A DNA stretch of 64,000 nucleotides, taken from Puccinia triticina. Its lineage: Eukaryota > Basidiomycota > Pucciniomycetes > Pucciniales > Pucciniaceae. The notes beneath the pieces are model-generated. The model searched no databases. It saw nothing but the letters and a program-made list of their open reading frames with translations, and was not told where the DNA came from. Positions 43,953-54,780 of the stretch are shown piece after piece (the first letter of the stretch is position 1; the number at the start of each line of letters is the position of its first letter). The stretch is from NCBI RefSeq assembly GCF_026914185.1, contig NC_070561.1, positions 682,001-746,000 of the forward strand, given 5' to 3'. The position numbers and the translations under genes were made by a program.

Positions 43953-44343
43953 CCCCTCTAGGCCAAACAGTACAATCACCCCCTCTGATCCGGCAAACAC
44001 AATCATCCTCGCCGACCCTGGGAGGACGACCCCCCAGACTGAAATTGAAGAGACCGTCCTCGATGCCCCTCCCGAGCGCGACTAAGACAGCAATAGCCCT
44101 GCGTACTTCCCCTATCATCAAGACGCCACCCCGCCGCTCTTCCCCGTCAATCCCAAAAACTGCTCCCATCGTCCCGATCATGCAAGACCAATACAATTGC
44201 CCATCCGTCAAGAAACCATGGGTCAATCGTTCTTGGTCAAAGAAAAACCGACCAGCCATTCAATCTGCCTCTCCCCTTCCTCCTCAGTTGTCGACTTCGA
44301 ACTGGAGAGACCCTCCCCCTCATCTTTTTACAGGGGGGGAGAC
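43953..44343 (+). pseudogene. Gag-like protein of the gypsy element, 3' piece
   Basis: The frame resumes after the MITE target copy and reads GSPLGQTVQSPPLIRQTQ, then a Pro/Lys-rich basic tail (SKKNRPAIQSASPLPPQ), and runs through the polypurine tract into the 3' LTR. It confirms that no pol region existed between the Gag and the 3' LTR in this copy. Confidence 0.65.
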
Positions 44344-44694
44344 TGTGAAGCCCCCGCGTACCGCAAGGTTTCACAAGAGCAATCACAGGTCCAATTCCCG
44401 CTCAACTATATCATCTCGTCCTCCCTTCACCTTCCTAGCCGGCAGAGATATCTGTGACCATATCTCTCCCGGCTAGGTAAGCCTTCCACTTCTCTGTTCC
44501 TCATCTTGTTTCCTTTTCATTCCCCTTAGTTCATGTATTTACTGAGAGATATCTGTGACCATATCTCTCTCAGCTAGTGTTCTTCCCCCTCTCCTGAGCA
44601 ATAGATAGCCTCGTGAACCAGAAACCATCTCGAGGTTCACCTTCTGCGCCCCACTTGAAAGGACAGTGAAGGACCCCTAAGTGGAGTCCTTACA
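44344..44694 (+). repeat. 3' LTR of the gypsy-type element
   Basis: 351 bp, same length as the 5' LTR with no indels. The 11 differences are all transitions, and nine fall where one copy has CG and the other TG or CA, or where both have one of the two products of an ancestral CG. Confidence 0.9.
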
Positions 44695-45082
44695 CTCCCT
44701 AGCCATCCCTCCCCCAGTTCCGATTAATCCAGCAGAAGGGCCTGCCCACGGTCTTCACCACCCTGCTCCCTCCTCAGCGCGTGACGCTGCCGCTCAAAAG
44801 AGTAAAAATCAAGAGCACGGCAAAAAACACCCCTTCCGCCCGTATGAGCAACCATCAACCCGATATCACCCCTAACTCCTCTAATGAGGCGGGGGTAAGA
44901 CCTAACCGGAATTGACCAAGAGACTAGAGGCGGGCAATAGTAAGCCCCCTTTGACATAGCTACCTCCAGTTACCACCTTTGGTTAATGACTCATAAAAAA
45001 AGCCGATGACAAGAGTACGGAGCTGGGGATAGAGTATTTGGAACCTACCCTTAAAGTAATGCGCGACAAAGGGGAGTGCAAC

Positions 45083-45510
45083 TGAAGCAGCGCAGAGGCT
45101 GTGAGTAACACAAACACGCTGATGAAAAGCTCAGAGAGGTGGAGGCACACCTGAAGCAGCGCAGAGGCTGCGAGTAACATGAACACGCTGATGAAAAGCT
45201 CAGAGAGGTGGAGGCACACCTAAGACCGAGTGAGAGATGTTTGAGTGAGTTGATTGATGTTGGAAACAATAATGAAGATGAAGGAAAACAACTATACAAG
45301 CCTGAAGCAGCGCAGAGGCTGTGAGTAACACGAACACGCTGATGAAAAGCTCAGAGAGGTGGAGGCACACCTGAGATGAAAGACAGTGAAGATGTGAGAC
45401 CACAACAAAGTGAGTAGAATGAAGGAGAGAATACCTAAGACCGAGTGAGAGATGTTTGAGTGAGTTGATTGATGTTGGAAACAATAATGAAGATAAAGGA
45501 AAACAACTGA
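45083..45510. repeat. Complex satellite with two alternating units
   Basis: Unit A (GAAGCAGCGCAGAGGCTGTG to GAGGTGGAGGCACACCT, about 70 bp) occurs at 45083, 45152 and 45303. Unit B (AAGACCGAGTGAGAGATGTT to GGAAAACAACT, about 72 bp) occurs at 45222 and 45436. The order A-A-B-A-spacer-B suggests one larger block duplicated in part. The Ser/Leu-rich antisense frames are by-products. Confidence 0.8.
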
Positions 45511-45645
45511 TGGGAGTAACGGTCGAAATACTAAGTCTACAATTAGGTTTCACAGTCTCATCAACTAGGTTCAAACTCAGTTGGTCTAACTCCGCAGCAC
45601 GGCGCATGAGAGGATGCCCGGCCTATGCCTCAATATAAAGAACCC

Positions 45646-46026
45646 TCAAAAAGTACGCACCATGTTGATAAAAAAATCTTGGCCTTTTTCACCTTCTGAC
45701 TCTATTCTAGCAGGAATAGCAAGGAAGCATTGCACCATCAACACCAACTTGGGGTATTTTTTTTGTGTACAGCAAAAGTTGAGTATCTTGATACCTTCAG
45801 TTTCAGGATCTTCTTTCAAATAGCAGGATATCTTGGCTTGAATTCCATTTAGAAGTGCCGTTGTGTTGCATAGCAATTCACCAAAAAAACTTTTTATCTT
45901 TTTGGAGGTAGACAAGATAGGTTTGGGACCTGGAGGATTTGAGGACGGAAGGCTCTTCTCAAAATCAACAGAGATTCTGTGGAAAGTGGCTTGGATTTGA
46001 TCAACAGAGAGATCATAATGCTCCAC
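45646..46026 (-). pseudogene. Remnant of a hAT transposase C-terminus
   Basis: A 126-codon frame. The part YPKLVLMVQCFLAIPA matches the start of the hAT dimerisation domain, which normally continues with T-S-x-x-S-E-R. Here the homology ends at that point and the frame runs into unrelated residues. The preceding text (ISCYLKEDPETEG) fits the acidic linker before that domain. No other transposase exons are seen nearby. Confidence 0.45.
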
Positions 46027-46029
46027 AAT

Positions 46030-47160
46030 GAAGGTGATGTGATCAAAATTGAAGTTTAAATTTTGGGTCCAAGATCATTGCACAGATATAAACTGTTTTT
46101 TCAAGAGCGCTGCGGAGGTATTGATTGATCTTTGCTATCATTTTGGTTGCTGGAACAAGGAGTTGCACTTGATCATATAGTCCTTTTCAAGCGTTGTGAA
46201 GGTGGGTCACAAGTGTTATGTAGACAGGCAGAGCCAAGTTTAGACTTGCACTGAGATGGTGGTCACATCTCCCAGGGGTTCAAGCAGCTGCATGATGTAT
46301 TTTTATTGGTCCTGCTCACTGTTTCATAAATTGTATTTGGACACTAAGAGAAAAACTTACACAACAGTTTACATGTGGTTTAATGCTGTGGAACTGCTGT
46401 TCTAGCTCTGTCCAAACACACAACATCTTTTTCTGCACACTTCACAGTAGCTGTGCATTGAAGCTTGGTCAACAGTTAAACTTAAAAGGCTTGTACTGCT
46501 ATGTTTGTTGTATTTGTCATTGTGTACATACCACAAGCTTCCTTGGAGTTCTCACATGTCAACTGCTTGCAGTTTCACAAATTGTTCTTGCAGTGGGAAG
46601 CCTTGTGCTGTGGCTGTCTTCACAAAAGTGGTGGGAGAATTTTTGAAGAAGCACTTACTCAAGCATCTTGTAGGTTGAGTTCCAACAGGTTGAGACATAA
46701 ATTTTGAGTGATTTGAAGTGTTTGTCTTTGATCTCAGGTTGTGCAAAGCTGACTGCCTTTAGAAATCACTCATAACATTGAAGAGAGAACCTTACATAAG
46801 TACACAAGCCATGGTCTTGCTTGAGAATTTTCTTTGCATCAACATTGGCACCAGATATCTGGTTTGGAAGTAACATTACCCCCTGTAGCCTAGGTGTGCT
46901 ACATGAGATTTATCTACTAACAATAGGGAAGAAGAAAGCTAATTTTGAAGAAACATGTGCAAAAAAACTCAATTGACAAGACAAGAAAAGACTGTGTATG
47001 CTTCCATCAAGTTCTTAATTTGTATCAAGCAAAAAGGATGGCATCTGAGGTAAATGAAGAAAAGAAACATCAAGATATGGCTTGATTAAAAGAGCAGATC
47101 TGTTTATCCCAATGGAAATTGAGAAAACCACCAACCCAAAAATTAAGCATACTTAAATAT
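46030..47160. other. Non-coding stretch
   Basis: AT-rich sequence without a convincing frame, splice pattern or repeat. It separates the hAT remnant from the 3' end of the secreted-protein gene. Confidence 0.5.
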
Positions 47161-48698
47161 TTATTTTCTGAGTTTCTGTATTTGATCATTGGAAAAATGC
47201 CTGTCTTCAACTACCTCCATTTTGGGCTTTCTATGGGATGCAATCAACAAGACCATTTCTCTATGCTTCTGTGCACCTCGACGTTGATCAGGAAAAGCCT
47301 CAATGATGGCTTTGAAGAAATCTTGTTTAGATTTATCTAATTTTGCAAAGTATGCTGTTTCTTGAATATTCTTACTATTTAAGATTGAAGTTGAATTTTC
47401 TGGCCCCACACTGCGAAGTTCCCAGTACTTTTCCTTTTTAGAGTTGTTCAAATTTGCCAGGAAATAATTTTCACGGTGATAGGCTTCTATCCAATAATTT
47501 AACTTAAATTTTGTTTGATTTTTTACCTTTGCTGACCACTCCTGCATTTTTGCAAGATTGTATGTTTCATGGCCACTCAAATCAATGAGAAACTCAAGCC
47601 ACCTATTTGCTTCCGTAGAATGGGAAGGAATGTATACAGTTGTTTTTTCTAATGAGTTTCAATGAGTTTGTTTTATTTGAAAATCATTCAGATTCAAGGG
47701 TCAGTAGATTTATATATATGTTGATCAGGTCAATGGTTTGGAAAATTTGAACTTTTCTTACCAAGGTAGTTGTGCATTTCAGCTGTATAAACGGTTTTAG
47801 AAGGCAAAGAAGGAAGAGTCCCTTTATACTTTTCAACAAACTCCCAAAATAGGTTCTTCTTTGAATCATTCAAGATTGCCAGAAAGCCATAAACTTCATT
47901 GCGGAATTTTCTGATTGATTTTATATTTTCATTGTCTTTGCCAGTAACATGATTTCTCACAATTCCCAACAACAATCTCTTTTCATCTTCATCAAAGAAT
48001 GGAAGTAGAATGTTGAAATCTTCCTGGAAATTGGTCTTTTGACCTTTTTCATTTCCGTTTTTTATTTGTGTGATTGCTGGGAGTGATTTTTCATAGAGCA
48101 AATTGGAAATCAAAAAATGAAATCAATTCTATCATGGAGTGAGGCAGTGATGCATTTATATGAATTTAATTACCATGAGCATAAGATTCAACTGATTCAT
48201 TGGGTATGGGTGAATTTTACAAAGGGTCAGATACCTTCTTGAATTAATCCAAATTTACAGAATGAGACGTATGTTACTAACCATCTTGAGTGCCAAGAAT
48301 TTTGTCCTCATGAGCTGAAGGAGATTCATCACCAATTAGCATCCAAAAGAGACTGAAGGATGGCTCAAATCATGGATTTGAAACAATGAAATCATTGATA
48401 ACATGACATACATTCTACTTGGTTGAATTTTTCTACAGCTGAATAATGAAATTGCATATTCATTAGCAATTATGATGGAAAATTAATAAATTTTCATTTT
48501 CAAAAAATTCTTAATTGAAAATAACTTACTTGTCATATTTTCCACTTCTCCAAGACCTGTTGAAGCTTGGTGTTTGGAAAATTGGCCCAAACCTTTGGAG
48601 CCTCTCCTTACCAGAGATTTTGAACCTAAAATTGGTTGTGTTGAAACACCATAGTAATGCAGAAGCTGCAATGCAACTAAGATCTTTGTAATTAACAT
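47161..48698 (-). CDS. Predicted secreted protein with three internal repeats (candidate effector)
   Basis: Four exons on the minus strand (48698-48530, 48314-48282, 48076-47762, 47648-47161) join in phase to 334 aa without stops. Residues 1-20 form a signal peptide (MLITKILVALQLLHYYGVST). The mature part is Lys-rich and helical. A motif recurs three times: VYGFLAILNDSKKNLFWEFV, ENYFLANLNNSKKEKYWELR and TAYFAKLDKSKQDFFKAI, each aromatic-x-x-A-x-L-(N/D)-x-SK, spaced about 90-110 and 45 residues. There are few Cys, unlike small Cys-rich effectors. No known family recognised. The gene lies in repeat-rich, gene-poor sequence, as often seen for rust effectors. Secretion is prediction only. Confidence 0.72.
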
Positions 48699-48933
48699 GG
48701 TAATGAGTCAGTTGTCTCAGAATTGAAAATTTGCTAATTCAAATCAGGGTAGAGAATGATAATGAAGTGAGTCTGGTGTGGAAAGGACTTATAAGTTGGG
48801 ATTCAAAACATAAAACTAGTTATAACCTGACTGGCCACCCTTGGCCAGAAAAACAGTACCACAAGTGGAAGCAACAGCTTCTGTTTTTCTTAAAATTACT
48901 TCATCATTCTTTCAGAAACAGTAACTATATAAT

Positions 48934-49082
48934 TATGGTGTTCAAAGTTGATTTATGCATGCATAAATCATAAATCCATAAAACCTTCTTTGCAGGGGAT
49001 CACACCAGTTTGATTATATAATCCCACTGAAAAAAATTAGAGTTGTGATTTATGCATGCATAAATCAACTTTGAACACCATA
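48934..49082. repeat. Foldback: 37-bp arms around an 75-bp loop
   Basis: TATGGTGTTCAAAGTTGATT, continuing TATGCATGCATAAATCA, at 48934-48970 is repeated as reverse complement at 49046-49082. The inner TGATTTATGCATGCATAAATCA is itself a palindrome. A long hairpin is possible in RNA or single-stranded DNA. Confidence 0.8.
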
Positions 49083-49621
49083 ACTTCCCATGAAAAATTT
49101 GTGCAACAGACTCAGTATTCAAGTAAATGTTAAAAAAAGTCAATCTTTATGTTCTCATCCTTGCTATTTCCCAAAGCTTGTATGCCAAGTGTTTCACATC
49201 CTTGAAGGAAACATGCCCCAGGCACATACTTGTCTATGTACAAATCAACTGGAGCACAGATTGAGTTTTGTGTACAGTTTTTACTTCAAAACCTGCACAC
49301 CAAACTGTAATTTTTGTCCAAAAAAATGTGCCAAAGTGTGTATGATGAGTGATTGCTGTCCCTGATATGACACAAGGTGAAACTTGTATACTTCTTAATT
49401 TTGTCTATCCCAAATTGATTTGAGCTAACAATTTTATCACTTGACCATGCTTCAATTTTCACTACACCAGGGGAGATATGTTCCCACTCCCCACGGAGTG
49501 CCTTACCGTAACTTTTTTCCATAACTGTGCTGGAGGCCTTTGGTAAAGAAATATTGAATAGGTATGAACAAGACTGGAAGTCAGCTTGAAATCAGTTGTA
49601 AATCATCCTGAAATAAACCAT

Positions 49622-49702
49622 AAATTGCCAAGGAATAATCCAGAACTCATCTGGAATTCATCCAGAACTCATCTGGAATTCATCCAGAACTCATCCAAAA
49701 TA
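49622..49702 (+). repeat. Short tandem repeat, CATCCAGAACTCATCTGGAATT units
   Basis: The 25-bp unit CAGAACTCATCTGGAATTCA repeats about three times, each unit itself containing an inverted CCAGA/TCTGG pair. Confidence 0.8.
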
Positions 49703-50426
49703 TAGGCCTTTCTTGGCTCCATGACCAGTGTGTCCTTTTCATGGGGATGTGAAAGGCGCAGTATTTCATATTGTCCCCCTCATGTACTCGCGTACATCAG
49801 GGGGAAAATTGGTGTCTCAACACAAAGTTTTTACTTTTCATGTGGCTATGAAAGGCCCTGTTGGGATTTCTACTGAAGACCGGAGCACGATGAAACACAG
49901 AGATGAGCCATAGGGCTTGAGACAGAACAGTGAGGGTTGATAGCTCACCGGATTGGCTCAGGAAGGAGGCGCGGATAAAATGAGGAAAAACCGATGGTGC
50001 TTGATTGCTTGTAACTAGACTGACTTATATGGCTATGTACAAGTGATCAAGCTGTGGTTCAGACTGGTAGTGAATATGCATAGAAGAAAGGAAGAACTCA
50101 ATGGAACACTCAACAAGATATCACAAGAGAGACAAGACTGTCACAGGCAGAGATAGCGCACATCAGGGGATAAGAGGTATATGGAAAGTTCTCTATCTAA
50201 TCTTGGCAAGGAACAAGGTCAACATGGCAAGTACAGACAGGAAACATGACCAACACTACATACAGACCATAGGATTTGAGGAATCATAAGATGCAAACAG
50301 ATATGAATCAAAAGGAGTCGATTGAGGTGACAAGGAAGGGAAATGGAGGCAGAAGGCAAAGAGAGAAGAGTATTGAACTTGTGAAAAGTATGGTCCGAGT
50401 GAAGTGGGTATTGAACCCACAACCTC

Positions 50427-50453
50427 GTGTACTGTGAGAGTCGAACTCACATA

Positions 50454-50495
<42 letters not shown>

Positions 50496-50497
50496 AC
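50427..50497 (-). other. tRNA-like sequence or tRNA pseudogene
   Basis: On the minus strand a 71-nt segment has a perfect 7-bp acceptor pairing (GTGTACT with AGTACAC), D arm (GCTC, AATGGTTA, GAGC) and T arm (GTGAG, TTCGACT, CTCAC). The anticodon arm TCACT-CATGAAT-GCTGA has only three Watson-Crick pairs and no U33; the nominal anticodon would be TGA. A second B-box-like GGGTTCAATACCC follows downstream. It may be a decayed tRNA or the head of a SINE-like repeat. Confidence 0.45.
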
Positions 50498-51679
50498 ATT
50501 GCATAGAAATGAGATTGAGGTGATGACACACATAATATGTGAGAGGTTGCAAACTAAGTGCATTTAACATTGGCATTGTGGTACGCTGCAACTGAGCAGA
50601 CAATCTACTCTCAATAAAGAGGACAGGAGGACAAAAATCCAACAGGCCCATCCTGTGATATTTCCACCTCAATGTACGCGCGTACATTAGGGTGACTATT
50701 AGCAAAGTGCAAAAAAGTTCACTTGAATGTGCACATGTGGATTTTGAAAAGCAAAAAAAAAAAAAAAACACACACAATCATTTTTGTGAAGAGGCCAGGA
50801 TATGTGGCCAAACTGGGGTGGCACTGCAATCCAACCTTGACTTACCTCAGACTTTCACCCCAATACAATAGTTTATCACCATTTTTTTAGCCAAATCCAA
50901 GTTTATTAAAGCCTCTGAATCACAAAACAAAAGTTCAAGGGTTTCCCCTACAAATCTTCAAAAATCGCAAAAAAAATCAAGGGTTTCCCCTTTACAACCT
51001 CCAGGAAAAAAAGATGAAGGGCTTTCCCTCTACAAATGCCAAAATCAACAAAAAAAAGCACAATATTACAACAACCAAAAACAGAGCAATAATCTGCACC
51101 CAGCCACCCAACATCAGCAAGCTGATGCACCGTGGCCCACCATCCATCCCTGTCTAGCAGGGTTAAAAATGGTGAGAGGATGACCCCCAGCGCGCCGCAT
51201 TGAAGGCATTATGCAAAGGGGGGCCACCAAGTAGATCCCCTCAAACTGTGCAAGTGCAACAGCAGAGGGGTTGAGGGCAAACCGCATGCTGGAAGTACAG
51301 CGGCAGAGGACACCCTGGGGGTTAATCAAACCCACTTGGAGGACCAGCTTTTATATCCCACTTGATACCTGGGTAGCCTATCCCTTCCCCTCAACTCCCC
51401 CTATCGTTGACAACCATCTACGACTAGTAACCCACTGGGGCCTGCCAGATCCAGCGGCACTTGTTGCCACAGCTACGCCATTGCCAGCTCAACTTGACGC
51501 CACAATGCACCGTCTCCGCCGCCTTGGCCATCCGCCAATCAACTGTAACTATCCAGTAAGACAGGGTACAAATTGGATATCAATGCTGTATGGTAAGCCC
51601 CCCGCTTTTTTTTACTCGGTCCAACCGCCTCAATCCTGAAACTCATTACAATCTGCTTGTCCACCACAATCCTGCTTCT

Positions 51680-52420
51680 TTCCCAACAGGGATGCATTTG
51701 CGACGGACTTGGAAGACGCCTCTTGCCGGCTGTTTGACCTGAGGGCTGACCGCGAGCTGAATCAGTACACACACAACAACATGCTCTGCAGGATCACCTC
51801 GGGCAGGATCCTCTTTGCGGGTATCCCAACAAAGCGCACGACCGCAGCAAGTCGGCGTGAATCTGGGCAATCCCTCGGCTTCCACTAGGGGAGAACGGCA
51901 ACCGGCCGGGAAGTCTAAAACCCCAAAGCAAAGCATGAAGTAGATGAGCAAAGAGGAGCGGAGAGCCGTCCAGGACAAGCAATGTGCCGACAAGGGAATG
52001 CCGTACGCCAAGTAAGTGATTGGAAATTCACTAGGAGACTCAATCTTGCAGTTATCTCATTTATTTTTACCTTTTGGTGTGCTTCAGCTTGTTGATCTTT
52101 CAGACAGTCCTTCTACAAGCCCCCCAGGAAGGAGTGAAATTATGGTGGTTTTAGTGGACTCACGGCCGGCTTACGAGGCGAGGAACTTTCTCAAGCTGCT
52201 GTGCAGCAAGGGCATACATCGCACTTATGTTCTCCTTGCCGCCATTGGTCCCATTCTCCGCACTGTGAACTCCGTCTTCCTTGGCGCCCATGCTATGCTC
52301 GCCAATGGCGCTATATATGGCCGCGCTGGAGCGGCCATGATAGCCCGGGTCATGCTTGATAGTATTCTCAGTAACAAGATCAGTAAGGTCCTTTATTTTT
52401 CTGCTATGTTGGCGTCTGCT
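51680..52420 (+). pseudogene. Fragments of an eIF2B delta-subunit gene
   Basis: eIF2B is the exchange factor for eIF2; its delta subunit is essential. The piece at 51926-52014 reads MSKEERRAVQDKQCADKG, resembling the Lys/Arg-rich N-terminal region, and is followed by a GTAAGTG donor. After an apparent acceptor near 52088, the catalytic-fold part reads VVLVDSRPAYEARNFLKLLC and VFLGAHAMLANGAIYGRAG, close to the conserved eIF2B alpha/beta/delta core. In-frame stops lie in the first part, and the middle and end of the gene are missing. Because splice sites are retained, this is a DNA-level copy, not a retrocopy. It cannot encode a working subunit. Confidence 0.7.
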
Positions 52421-53047
52421 ATTCAAAAGAGATCTTCAAACTCAACTCGGGAATTGACTGATTGTTATTTTTTCGGCTATGTATTGCAGGCATGTCCCAA
52501 TCAAATATCCCGCCGGGTTCATACCACCATCTCTTCAAGTTGCTGTCTACGTTGCCGACTGCGCCCCAAGAAAATAAATAAGACACAGAAACCCAAGAGC
52601 TTTTGCTGTTATGTGATTTTACCCGGCTGGAAGACATCACAATGGTGATCAGGACAACTTCAAATGCAACGTCTGGGACACGCTGAAGAGCAAAAGATTT
52701 GGTGTTCTGGCCAGCCATGAGAACTGTTTCATCTGTCTTGGTGTCTTTTCTGACCAAATGACAGTTTTTACAGGCGGCTGGAATAGCATACTCAAGGTCA
52801 GCACTTCTTGACATTGTCTGCCCGGCTTGTCTTGCTCACCTTGCTCATTCTCATTGTGCTCCCTTCTGTATAGGTCTGGGCATGAACAAACACATTGGCA
52901 TCAAAACCCCACCGCTTTCAACCACACAGAACCAGCGCACCCCACCACCATGTTGATCCAAGAAAGCCTTGGCGGCTAAGCTCCTCCTCCGCCCAGTTAT
53001 TTTCCTTTCACCACTCACACACACACACATATATATATATCTATAGT

Positions 53048-53553
53048 ATATACATACACACTCAGCCAAAGGCAGTCCCCCAGCCAGCAGCAAGCATTGG
53101 CCTACCGTGGAGTTGAACTGATTTATGTAGACAATTTGGACCTGTTCATGCTGCTGACAGACCAGTTTGGCCAGCTCAAGCAGAAAATTGAGGCACTTGT
53201 CCTCTTGGACAACCACTCACTCAACTCAATTGAAAGCTGCTATCTCCCCTTGCTCCAGCAGCACAGAAAATCTTCGGCCCCTCTTTGTCCTCCTCATCTT
53301 ATATACATACACACTCAGCCAAAGGCAGTCCCCCAGCCAGCAGCAAGCATTGGCCTACCGTGGAGTTGAACTGATTTATGTAGACAATTTGGACTTGTTC
53401 ATGCTGCTGACAGACCAGTTTGGCCAGCTCAAGCAGAAAATTGAGGCACTTGTCCTCTTGGACAACCACTCACTCAACTCAATTGAAAGCTGCTACCTCC
53501 CCTTGCTCCAGCAGCACAAAAAATCTTTGGCCCCTCTTTGTCCTCCTCATCTC
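53048..53553 (+). repeat. 253-bp tandem duplication
   Basis: 53048-53300 and 53301-53553 are almost identical (starting ATATACATACACACTCAG). Each contains a frame reading GVELIYVDNLDLFMLLTDQF and ALVLLDNHSLNSIESCY, which looks like an exon of an unknown gene. Because 253 is not a multiple of three the two copies lie in different frames. Probably a duplicated gene fragment. Confidence 0.85.
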
Positions 53554-54780
53554 CCAGGTCTCCGCACCCTCCACTCCCACCGCTTCCAGTCAGCCTCAAC
53601 CAGCCACATCCTCAACAACACCAAGCCCACCAAGCTCCAATCACAACTTTCCTGGCTGGAGTATCTGAGTTAAGTACATGGTTTTATACATAGTAATAAA
53701 ATCATCATTCCTGTGATCTATATCCTCAAAAAAGATGTGTCCTAAGTTTTTTTGGAAATTTCAATTGTTGTTAACCCCTCCTGCGTGATGGAAAAATGAT
53801 GTTTGGCAATTGTAGGTAGGTGAAGTTGTTTATTGTTAGGGTATTTGGTTGTGCACCACATATAAATCAAACTGAATTATAAATATCTCAAAAATGTCTA
53901 AACATTCAGAATTCAAAAGCATGAATACATGAGCTACTGTGACAGAGTAGACAGTTGAGCTGGTAATTTGGGCACTGCAGCGGCGCAGCTGCCTTGTCCT
54001 CTAGTTCAAATTAATTACAGCATTTCCAAGAAAATGGGTTTGACTAATTTTACTGCAACATTACCACATTCCAAAATTCTAAACCCAATAGTACCAAGTT
54101 GACTTTTACTTTAATTTTGTACATGAGGGCATATAATGTGAATTACAAGAAACTCATTTTTTTACAGGAATTACATTCAAGAATGGCAAATTTGCTTTCC
54201 TATCCTTTGAAATCATCAAACAGGAGCAATTGATGAGTTGGACTTGGGTGAAATATCATTTCATCATATTTTTTCCTCTAGTTGTACCTAGAAGACAAGA
54301 GAATTCTACACAACATTTTGTTGACTCCCAAATCAATTCTGACTGACTTTTGACTCGCTTTTGCATCCACTTCAATTCATTTAGGGATGAGTTACTGATG
54401 CACATCAGGCTCACATCTGACCAAAACTCACATCAAATTCAGCCCTGGCACTCCCTGGGGAGTGGGAACGTATCTCCCCTGGTGCTAGCTTCTGGTATTA
54501 CACCAACTCAAGTTCAGTATATGTCTACAGAAGGGTACAATATCTGAAACTTTTTAAGTATTGTGTTTTGAATAATTCTTGGACAGTTGAGCAATCCCCC
54601 CCTCTATCACAAAAACACCAAATTCACTTGATGTATTCCAAAAATGGGGTTCAATTACAGATTCTGCTCATATCCAACTACTAGTGCCTCCCAGACCCCA
54701 AAAGTGTAGCTTTTAAACTTTCCACTGTAGAACTAGTTGTGTAGAATTGTCCAAGCCTTTTTCAAAACACAATAATATGG

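Larger units (their letters stand above)
31294..44699 (+). mobile_element. Gypsy-type LTR element with Gag only, carrying nested insertions
   Basis: Two 351-bp LTRs (31299-31649 and 44344-44694, both TGTGAAG to CCTTACA) are flanked by the 5-bp target CTCCC at 31294-31298 and 44695-44699. A polypurine tract (CAGGGGGGGGAGAC) precedes the 3' LTR, so the element is on the plus strand. A TGG-starting possible primer site lies about 13 bp after the 5' LTR. The internal region, without insertions, holds one Gag-like frame in three pieces and no protease, reverse transcriptase or integrase. It is therefore non-autonomous. Two insertion sites disrupt it: 32242-32900 and 34283-43945. Confidence 0.85.
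49460..54487. mobile_element. Possible CACTA-like element bounded by inverted repeats
   Basis: CACTACACCAGGGGAGATAT, then GTTCCCACTCCCCACGGAGTGCC on the left (49460-49502) matches the reverse complement of 54447-54484 (CACCAGGGGAGATACGTTCC, then CACTCCCCAGGGAGTGCC) with two or three mismatches. The left end starts with CACTA; the right end is less exact (GGTGCTAG). The interior holds tandem repeats, a tRNA-like sequence and fragments of an eIF2B-delta gene, but no transposase. Two independent MITEs in opposite orientation are the alternative. Confidence 0.4.

Noticed and set aside
45083..45510. Regularly repeated units that could look like a CRISPR array
   Set aside because: Eukaryotic context, units of about 70 bp, spacers not unique; it is a satellite.
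49768..50698. Palindromes CATGTACTCGCGTACAT and AATGTACGCGCGTACATT as ends of one element
   Set aside because: Each is a self-contained palindrome and no flanking duplication links them, so I did not call an element.
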